From positions 1 to 9,729 of the forward strand of contig SCVI01000035.1 of assembly GCA_004296925.1 (NCBI GenBank): a stretch of DNA of 9,729 bases. The letters run 5' to 3'. The stretch's first letter is position 1, and every line of letters starts with the position of its first letter. A program made the translations under genes and the position numbers. Below the pieces are notes generated by a model that ran no database searches, had not been told where the DNA came from, and saw nothing but the letters and a program-made list of their open reading frames with translations. Origin of the DNA: Patescibacteria group bacterium (GTDB taxonomy: Bacteria; Patescibacteriota; Minisyncoccia; Phycocordibacterales; Phycocordibacteraceae). This document shows, in pieces, positions 6,385 to 9,729 of this stretch.

Positions 6385-6867
6385 ATGCTACAAACACAAA
6401 TCAAAACAGACATGATTACTGCCATGAAGGCTCGTGAAGCACTTACCGTAGAAGTACTTCGTGGTCTTATGGCTGCATTTACTAACGAGCTCGTTGCAAC
6501 CAAAAAGCTTCCCACTGACATATTGTCTGACGAAGGAGTCTTTACGGTGATTCGTCGTGAAGTTAAAAAGCGAAAAGACGCCTTTGAACAATTCACCAAA
6601 GGCAACAGACCAGAACTCGCAGAGAAAGAAAATAAGGAAAGAGTAATTCTTGAGAAGTATTTACCTCCAACGATGAGTCAGGACGACATACGAGTCATAG
6701 CCGAAGCCAAATTTAAAGAACTAGGGTTCGCCGACCTGCCTGCGCCGGAGCTTCAGCAGGCAGGCAAAAAAGAAGCTGGTAAGTTTATGGGCATGCTCAT
6801 GAAGGAACTCAGCGGAAAAGCAGACGGAGCAGATGTAAAAGCAGTTATCGATTCCCTATTCAACTAA
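6385..6867 (+). CDS. yqeY: GatB/YqeY-family protein
   Basis: The family shares the helical tail domain of GatB, the amidotransferase subunit that corrects Glu-tRNA(Gln)/Asp-tRNA(Asn). The free-standing YqeY form is presumed to act around tRNA, but its role is not established. The 160-aa product covers the whole family: LQTQIKTDMITAMKAREALTVEVLRGL (2-28), the middle part VIRREVKKRKDAFEQFTKGNRPELAEKENKE (55-85), ILEKYLPPTMSQDDI (88-102), and the tail GKFMGMLMKELSGKADGADV (132-151). Around residues 114-129 it has roughly ten more residues than the short loop I expect in this family. This extra piece coincides with an inverted repeat in the DNA (6735-6764). No Shine-Dalgarno is visible; the start follows the preceding ORF by 13 nt. 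Confidence 0.93.
   Translation: MLQTQIKTDMITAMKAREALTVEVLRGLMAAFTNELVATKKLPTDILSDEGVFTVIRREVKKRKDAFEQFTKGNRPELAEKENKERVILEKYLPPTMSQDDIRVIAEAKFKELGFADLPAPELQQAGKKEAGKFMGMLMKELSGKADGADVKAVIDSLFN
6735..6764. repeat. Inverted repeat inside yqeY
   Basis: CCTGCCTGC (6735-6743) and GCAGGCAGG (6756-6764) form a perfect 9-bp stem around a 12-nt loop. It encodes about D117-G127 (DLPAPELQQAG) in frame, at a place where the protein is longer than expected. GC content is higher than in the rest of the gene. It may be an inserted palindromic repeat element tolerated within a surface loop. Confidence 0.8.
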
Positions 6868-6874
6868 ACAAGAG

Positions 6875-7828
6875 TTATTTACGTCGCGATGCGACGTAAC
6901 AAACCAGCCCCGCCATTCTTTGGTGTTCTGGTCTTTTAGGAAATAGAATCACGCCATCGACTGACGAGTACACGGCTTCATCGCCTCGGTGTCCTATGAG
7001 TTCTCCTTTTGTAACGGGTGCAAAACCTTGTTCTTTTCCTTCAGCAAATACAAATGCATTATTTGGGTCATACGCAATACTTTCAACGACCGTATAATCA
7101 GCGCCAATTGGCGGAGGCTCGGGCAACTCCCCTTCTACCATGCTGTTTTCAATCATGAGTCCACGAAGTGCTCGAAATACTGGCATGAGGTTTTTTGTAT
7201 CAGTAGCCTGCCCTGATTCGTAGCAAATGCCTACTTTTCCGTAATCGTCCGCTATTTCATCGATCGAACCGCCCCCACCCGACACAATTCTATTTGGATC
7301 AAACACAACCGCTTTTCTCGGAAGCCATTTAAAGACAGACTGGTGTAGATCTGTATCTTGTGCGCACACAAAGGCTGGCGATGGTCTGTTAGTAGAGTGC
7401 AGGTCTATAACAATGTCGGAGTTTCTAATCTCACGTGCAATATTGCGTGCACGTCGGGCCTCAAATCCTTGATTGTCTTCAGAGTTTAGAACTTCGGGAG
7501 TAAACATTCTATTTAAATCATCTCCCCCCTTAGCTACTCGCTCGTTCACTTCAATGGCTTTTGGATTACCTAAAGCAAGTTTTATTTTTCCAGCTTTAAG
7601 TGGTAGTTGGCCGTTCTCTAAATTTCTTTGCAATAGTCCTAAAAGTAGTACGCCAAGTATTTCATTGCCATGCGTTCCACCCACGATAAAAATCGTTGGC
7701 CCTGCATGGGGTCCTTCATAACTAATAATGTCTTCTCCTAAGGTATGGAGGGTTTCCAGTACGCGCTCACGAATCGCTGGATCAACGGTTTCAGATTGCG
7801 TGTTCATTGTTTCAATTCTTTGTTCCAT
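6875..7828 (-). CDS. Succinylglutamate desuccinylase/aspartoacylase-family zinc hydrolase
   Basis: A member of the M14-like AstE/ASPA family, zinc enzymes that cleave an acyl group from an amino acid or a C-terminal residue from a peptide. The 317-aa product shows zinc ligands in GGTHGNE (His53, Glu56) and DLHSTNRP (His144), the substrate-carboxylate-binding arginine in DDLNRMF (103-109, Arg107), and the presumed catalytic glutamate in CYESG (Glu204). The C-terminal part (about 240-317) is a beta-rich domain as in aspartoacylases. The substrate cannot be named; no ast operon is present. The start could be Met1 or Met8; Met1 has GAGATACACTTT upstream. Its 5' leader carries a candidate attenuator. 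The final codons contain the hairpin 6879-6899. Convergent with yqeY, 7 nt apart. Confidence 0.88.
   Translation of the reverse strand: MEQRIETMNTQSETVDPAIRERVLETLHTLGEDIISYEGPHAGPTIFIVGGTHGNEILGVLLLGLLQRNLENGQLPLKAGKIKLALGNPKAIEVNERVAKGGDDLNRMFTPEVLNSEDNQGFEARRARNIAREIRNSDIVIDLHSTNRPSPAFVCAQDTDLHQSVFKWLPRKAVVFDPNRIVSGGGGSIDEIADDYGKVGICYESGQATDTKNLMPVFRALRGLMIENSMVEGELPEPPPIGADYTVVESIAYDPNNAFVFAEGKEQGFAPVTKGELIGHRGDEAVYSSVDGVILFPKRPEHQRMAGLVCYVASRRK
6879..6899. terminator. Hairpin between convergent genes, inside the 3' end of the hydrolase gene
   Basis: TTACGTCGC, loop GAT, GCGACGTAA: a perfect 9-bp stem located in the last codons (ASRRK) of the minus-strand gene and 12 nt after the yqeY stop. 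The following minus-strand sequence AATAACTCTTGTTT is moderately T-rich; the plus strand has no T-run. Probably a weak shared terminator. Confidence 0.5.
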
Positions 7829-7849
7829 AAAGTGTATCTCAATTCTTAT

Positions 7850-7968
7850 AAAGAAAAACAGCCTCCAAGGAGGCTGTTACAAAAAGTTGTTATGGGGTAG
7901 CAACTCAAACAGCCTCAACAGAGGCTTCGCTTGTTTGCCGTAAAATTGCGTGTTCGTGCGGATATCAT
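7850..7968 (-). promoter_or_regulatory. Candidate transcription attenuator leader of the hydrolase gene
   Basis: On the minus strand four segments can pair alternatively. Segment 1 (AGCCTC, 7926-7921, with outer CAAAC) pairs with segment 2 (GAGGCT...GTTTG, from 7916). Segment 2 as GAGGCTGTT (7916-7908) can instead pair perfectly over 9 bp with segment 3 as AACAGCCTC (7878-7870). Segment 3, AACAGCCTCC, pairs over 10 bp with segment 4 (7866-7857), followed by TTTTTCTTT, a good intrinsic terminator. Between segments 2 and 3 a small hairpin forms (GTTGCTA/TAACAAC). This 1:2, 2:3, 3:4 arrangement is that of classical attenuators. The terminator precedes the start codon at 7828 and so would control the gene. 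Pairing is read from sequence; regulation is inferred. Confidence 0.55.
7915..7968 (-). CDS. Possible 17-aa leader peptide
   Basis: ATG at 7968, product MISARTRNFTANKRSLC, stop TGA at 7917-7915. The stop lies in the loop between attenuator segments 1 and 2, and the last codons (Lys-Arg-Ser-Leu-Cys) run through segment 1, as expected for a ribosome-sensing leader peptide. It has three Arg codons but no run of one amino acid. The predicted -10 is 7 nt upstream, so the transcript would begin at the ATG. No strong ribosome site is visible. The geometry is suggestive; translation is unproven. Confidence 0.35.
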   Translation of the reverse strand: MISARTRNFTANKRSLC

Positions 7969-7975
7969 TACTTTA

Positions 7976-8006
7976 ATAGTATCGATTGAATTTGGTTGTG
8001 TGTCAA
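7976..8006 (-). promoter_or_regulatory. Predicted promoter of the hydrolase leader transcript
   Basis: Minus strand: consensus -35 TTGACA (8006-8001), 19-bp spacer, -10 TACTAT (7981-7976). The spacer is longer than the optimal 17. It would give a leader of about 140 nt before the start codon at 7828, containing the attenuator-like hairpins. Confidence 0.5.
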
Positions 8007-8039
8007 ATGGGTGTGAATTTGTAACTTAGAGTAATAAGT

Positions 8040-8069
8040 TTGTGAACCTTTACCCAAAGGTGGCATACT
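8040..8069 (+). promoter_or_regulatory. Promoter with embedded inverted repeat before the small-ORF cluster
   Basis: TTGTGA (8040-8045), 18-bp spacer, extended -10 TGG-CATACT (8064-8069). The spacer holds a 6-bp inverted repeat ACCTTT/AAAGGT (8046-8051 and 8056-8061), which could be a repressor site. The downstream ATG is at 8085, leaving a short leader with GAAGAG as a weak ribosome site. Confidence 0.4.
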
Positions 8070-8084
8070 AGAAGAGAAGATATT

Positions 8085-8309
8085 ATGGCTGGCCTTGAAT
8101 CACATCATTCAGGTGAGTTTAGAAAGGATTTTGGTAATGGATATAGAGCTATTTTTGTAGAAACAACCCACGGAGTTGATTGGTCAAGAATTGATTCACC
8201 TCAAACATACAGAGGTAGTGAATCTCCAGAACGCGTAATTGGTAAAAGAAGATTACAAAGTGCACTACGAGAAGCACAATCTTATTTCAAAACACGAGCA
8301 AGAAAATAA
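8085..8309 (+). CDS. Hypothetical 74-aa protein
   Basis: Unrecognised. Starts MAGLESHHSGEFRKDFGNGYRA, contains a beta-prone stretch YRAIFVETTHGVDW (20-33), and ends with a basic helix-like region (ERVIGKRRLQSALREAQSYFKTRARK). No signal peptide or membrane helix. The ATG has GAAGAGAAG within 16 nt upstream. One base separates its stop from the next ATG (TAATATG), so the two genes are very probably translated together. This is the first of three small ORFs in the accessory part of the window. Confidence 0.6.
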   Translation: MAGLESHHSGEFRKDFGNGYRAIFVETTHGVDWSRIDSPQTYRGSESPERVIGKRRLQSALREAQSYFKTRARK

Positions 8310-8310
8310 T

Positions 8311-8631
8311 ATGCCTGCTGAAAACCCTATCCGTCCACGCACCGAACGTTTCAACATTTGGCTCGGGCAAAGGGGGGTGTTGCGAGAGCAACGTAATTTT
8401 TCAAATAAAGTTTTAGGGAGTTGGGCGGATGATTTTCTGAAACTTATGAATTTAGAGAAACTTATTACTCCAAGTGAACTAGTTACTGATCTTCGATCTA
8501 TGTGGGGAGCAAAAGGAGCTGAAACGAGGAGAAGAAAAAAAGAAATAAGTCAGACACCCCGAATGATAAAACGAAGAAGAGAGGCGGAAGCGAGAGCGGA
8601 TTTGGCAGAAAGACAGGGGGATCTTTTTTAG
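8311..8631 (+). CDS. Hypothetical 106-aa basic protein with C-terminal QGDLF
   Basis: Unrecognised. The ATG at 8311, one base after the previous stop, is preferred to an upstream in-frame ATG at 8239 that would overlap the preceding gene by 71 nt. The N-terminal half (MPAENPIRPRTERFNIWLGQRG...) is followed by a helical core SWADDFLKLMNLEKLITPSELVTDLRSMWG (about 37-66), then a very basic region KGAETRRRKKEISQTPRMIKRRREAEARADLAER (68-101). The last five residues are QGDLF, resembling the pentapeptide (QL[SD]LF type) used by DNA polymerases, MutS and others to bind the beta sliding clamp. That suggests, but does not show, a DNA-associated role. The basic stretch would suit nucleic-acid contact. 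Confidence 0.65.
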   Translation: MPAENPIRPRTERFNIWLGQRGVLREQRNFSNKVLGSWADDFLKLMNLEKLITPSELVTDLRSMWGAKGAETRRRKKEISQTPRMIKRRREAEARADLAERQGDLF

Positions 8632-8639
8632 TAGATGGG

Positions 8640-8645
8640 TATACT
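8640..8645 (+). promoter_or_regulatory. Possible -10 box of the 48-aa ORF
   Basis: TATACT, 6 nt before the ATG at 8652 (gap GTCTGT) and 9 nt after the previous stop codon. No -35 is recognised. Listed with low confidence because of the recurring short distance to the start codon. Confidence 0.3.
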
Positions 8646-8651
8646 GTCTGT

Positions 8652-8798
8652 ATGTCTCACGAATCACTTGAAGATATTCTTGCCAGAGTCATAGAGGAAG
8701 AGAGAAGAAACCCTCCGGGAGTTCGGAGCGCGGAATGGGTTGCCAGGCGCAACGAAGAGATAACTCGGCGTGCTTTGAGTGATGAGGATGGGGAGTGA
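8652..8798 (+). CDS. Hypothetical 48-aa acidic protein
   Basis: Unrecognised. The product starts MSHESLEDILARVIEEERRN and ends RRALSDEDGE; it is mostly charged and helix-prone, with a central PPGVRSAEWVARRNEEI. It begins 20 nt after the 106-aa ORF on the same strand and ends 17 nt before the left direct repeat of the regulator cassette. A small soluble protein or antitoxin-like partner is conceivable, but no family is recognised. Confidence 0.45.
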   Translation: MSHESLEDILARVIEEERRNPPGVRSAEWVARRNEEITRRALSDEDGE

Positions 8799-8905
8799 GA
8801 AAAAGTTTTACAGGCGGAAATAGGGACAGTCACAATTTTTTCTTGGACAAACAATGAGGGCAGTCACCACATCCTATATAACGTAACAATTACAACCTCT
8901 TTTCT

Positions 8906-8927
8906 TTGCTATCATATATGATAGCAA
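8906..8927. promoter_or_regulatory. 22-bp palindromic operator candidate before the TrpR-like gene
   Basis: Perfect palindrome with half-site TTGCTATCATA, ending 3 nt before the ATG at 8931. It contains TATGAT (8917-8922), a good -10 hexamer 8 nt before the start codon. A regulator bound here would cover the -10 and the start of transcription, so autorepression is the simplest reading. The same 22 bp recur exactly at 9398-9419. Confidence 0.65.
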
Positions 8928-8930
8928 CAT

Positions 8931-9368
8931 ATGAAACGGAAACTCGGGGATCTTAAAAAAGAGGAATTCATCCGAACACTGGACATGCTGTATACCGCGG
9001 CAGGAGCGGTGAAAGGACGGGACGCCATGAAGCTCTTCTTGCGCGACCTTCTTACACCGAGCGAACGCATCATGCTCGGCAGGCGAATCTGGATAGCACG
9101 GCTTCTCCTTGCTGGTACAGAGCGAAGAAACATAATGAAAAAACTCAAGGTCGGTCCCAACACCATCGAAAAGGTAGCGCGCTGGCTACACGACCAGTTT
9201 CCCGGATACGAGGAGGCGTTAAAAGGATTAGAGCGTGAAATGGATAACAGGGCTCTTAAGCGCGAAGTTACCACAGACCCGTTCTCTTTTGCTGCGATGA
9301 AGCGACGCTATCCGCTTCACTTCCTGCTGTTTCCTACCCCCAAGCCGAAGAAAAAATACCGCGACTGA
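8931..9368 (+). CDS. TrpR/YerC-YecD-like DNA-binding protein
   Basis: The 145-aa product contains a Trp-repressor-type helix-turn-helix domain. After an N-terminal helix (MKRKLGDLKKEEFIRTLDML), DAMKLFLRDLLTPSERIMLGRRIWIARLLLAG (31-62) is the family's dimer and helix region, and TERRNIMKKLKVGPNTIEKVARWL (63-86) is the likely DNA-reading helix-turn-helix. Beyond about residue 95 is an extension not found in TrpR (about 108 aa), ending with the basic tail PTPKPKKKYRD. E. coli TrpR senses tryptophan; YerC/YecD-type relatives have no such established ligand, and no trp gene is present. No Shine-Dalgarno precedes the ATG; a palindrome lies 3 nt upstream. GC content looks higher than in neighbouring genes, suggesting separate origin. 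Probable role: binding the flanking palindromes and controlling its own gene or the cassette. Confidence 0.8.
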   Translation: MKRKLGDLKKEEFIRTLDMLYTAAGAVKGRDAMKLFLRDLLTPSERIMLGRRIWIARLLLAGTERRNIMKKLKVGPNTIEKVARWLHDQFPGYEEALKGLEREMDNRALKREVTTDPFSFAAMKRRYPLHFLLFPTPKPKKKYRD

Positions 9369-9377
9369 ATCCGACTC

Positions 9378-9439
9378 TTCCCCTTCCCACTTTTTTCTTG
9401 CTATCATATATGATAGCAAGAAAAAAGTGGGAAGGGGAA
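9378..9439. repeat. Perfect 62-bp palindrome after the TrpR-like gene
   Basis: Symmetry is exact from 9378 to 9439 about the centre 9408/9409, with no loop; the outer parts are TTCCCCTTCCCACTTTTTT and its complement, and the core is the same 22-bp palindrome as at 8906-8927 (here 9398-9419). It begins 10 bp after the gene's stop and its right end overlaps the right direct repeat. As RNA it would form a very long stem and could stop transcripts from either side, but the T-run is inside the stem, not after it. It may also be a second binding site for the regulator. Confidence 0.92.
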
Positions 9440-9610
9440 ATGGGGACAGTCACGATTTTTCAAATGCCACGTGGAATCGGCTAAGTGCTCGTTGTCGCCG
9501 TCGCAGGCAAATAATTTTTTCATGTGGTCACCCGTCACAAGAGCCATGGGGAATCGAAAAGTCTTGAGGTCTTTGTGGTCACGAATCACTAAGCATTTTA
9601 CTTCGCACAT
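9404..9610 (-). CDS. Possible 68-aa ORF running into the mobile unit
   Basis: Unrecognised. The ATG at 9610 is preceded in frame by a TAG, so this is the earliest ATG. The product begins MCEVKCLVIRDHKDLKTFRF and reads like protein up to about residue 51 (ADSTWHLK). The last 17 residues (NRDCPHFPFPLFSCYHI) are encoded by the right direct repeat and palindrome of the cassette. The original C-terminus may thus have been replaced by insertion. No good ribosome site is visible, and the start lies in the loop of the inverted repeat 9587-9629. No continuation is evident beyond the left end of the cassette, so a cleanly split gene is not shown. Confidence 0.3.
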   Translation of the reverse strand: MCEVKCLVIRDHKDLKTFRFPMALVTGDHMKKLFACDGDNEHLADSTWHLKNRDCPHFPFPLFSCYHI

Positions 9611-9629
9611 GCTCGTAAAATGCTAAGTG
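9587..9629. repeat. 15-bp inverted repeat with one mismatch
   Basis: Arms CACTAAGCATTTTAC (9587-9601) and GTAAAATGCTAAGTG (9615-9629) pair with one mismatch around a 13-nt loop. First of three consecutive inverted repeats at the right edge. Confidence 0.8.
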
Positions 9630-9631
9630 TT

Positions 9632-9678
9632 CTCGACCCCCTCTCGCGGTTTTTCCAAGGGAAAAACATCGCTTCGAG
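9632..9678. repeat. Multi-part hairpin
   Basis: Nested pairing CTCGA/TCGAG (outside), GCG/CGC, and GTTTTTCC/GGAAAAAC (9649-9656 and 9660-9667, loop AAG). The inner 8-bp stem is perfect; the outer parts are separated by unpaired stretches. It could fold in RNA or in single-stranded DNA. Confidence 0.6.
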
Positions 9679-9679
9679 C

Positions 9680-9729
9680 TCACAAACGCACACACCAAGA
9701 AGCAGTTCTTGGTTTTGTGCTGTTTGTGA
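9680..9729. repeat. Long imperfect inverted repeat at the window end
   Basis: TCACAAAC...CCAAGAA, loop GCAG, TTCTTGG...GTTTGTGA: about 20 pairs with two or three mismatches or bulges over 50 bp, cut by or ending exactly at the window edge. The ends do not match the integron attC core consensus (GTTRRRY). Possibly a transposon end or a structured RNA. Confidence 0.7.

Larger units (their letters stand above)
8816..9460. mobile_element. Putative small mobile unit carrying a TrpR-like regulator
   Basis: A 25-bp direct repeat, 23 of 25 identical, encloses the segment: 8816-8840 and 9436-9460, both of the form GGAAATrGGGACAGTCAC-rATTTTT. A third partial copy, GGGCAGTCACC, lies at 8858-8868. Inside are identical 22-bp palindromes before and after one gene, which is GC-richer than its surroundings. 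The GGGACAGTCAC motif resembles sequences I associate with REP-associated tyrosine (Y1/HUH) transposase regions, but no transposase is encoded here. It would therefore be a non-autonomous unit or a remnant. The repeats are read directly; mobility is inferred. Confidence 0.5.

Noticed and set aside
6200..6605. Minus-strand frames opposite the 59-aa ORF and yqeY
   Set aside because: They are antisense to yqeY and the 59-aa ORF, have no promoter or ribosome site, and show low-quality composition.
8239..8310. Longer start for the 106-aa protein
   Set aside because: It would overlap the upstream gene by 71 nt, whereas the ATG at 8311 is one base after the previous stop, a typical coupled start.
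8912..9274. Minus-strand 120-codon frame opposite the TrpR-like gene
   Set aside because: The plus strand encodes a recognisable helix-turn-helix protein here; the antisense frame ends in the palindrome and has Ser/Arg-rich shadow composition.
9680..9729. Integron attC site
   Set aside because: It has a long imperfect inverted repeat, but the outer heptamers do not fit RYYYAAC/GTTRRRY and no integrase is in view.

Overview
The window looks like part of a small bacterial chromosome of the Patescibacteria/CPR type, probably Parcubacteria-like. This is inferred from the look of the proteins, many tiny unclassified ORFs, tight gene packing, few Shine-Dalgarno sites, and several start codons only 6-9 nt downstream of a -10 box. 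No rRNA or other taxonomic marker is present, so the assignment is provisional. Base composition is about 40-45% GC by eye, with a GC-richer patch around 8931-9368.

Layout. 1-1663 (+): the 3' part of dnaB (replicative helicase), then recR (recombination mediator), closed by a perfect palindrome that also contains the stop codon of a convergent small ORF. 1660-2229 (-): rplU (ribosomal protein L21) followed by that 62-aa ORF. 2230-2716: no large gene, but a candidate 55-aa gene with a consensus promoter on the minus strand and a perfect 40-bp palindrome. 2690-4825 (-): glmS (glucosamine-6-phosphate synthase), a 70-aa ORF 10 nt behind it, then a terminator. 4853-5070: two identical 80-bp tandem repeats plus a diverged third partial copy, each with a long hairpin. 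5107-6150 (-): rmuC. Divergent from it, 6192-6867 (+): a 59-aa ORF and a GatB/YqeY-family gene. 6875-7828 (-): a zinc carboxypeptidase-like AstE/aspartoacylase-family gene, preceded by a leader arranged like a classical leader-peptide attenuator.

8085-9729 is accessory in character. Three small unrecognised ORFs (74, 106 and 48 aa) lie in a row; the 106-aa product ends in a sequence resembling a sliding-clamp-binding peptide. They are followed by a TrpR/YerC-YecD-like DNA-binding protein gene. Identical 22-bp palindromes sit on both sides of that gene, the downstream one as the core of a perfect 62-bp palindrome, and 25-bp direct repeats enclose the whole, which suggests a small mobile unit. 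The right edge is a run of inverted repeats around a possible minus-strand ORF of 68 aa.

The recognisable genes are mostly housekeeping functions: replication and recombination (dnaB, recR, rmuC), translation (rplU, possibly yqeY) and cell-envelope precursor synthesis (glmS). The most interesting parts are non-coding: the attenuator-like leader at 7829-8006, the regulator cassette at 8816-9460, and the structure-conserving repeats upstream of glmS.
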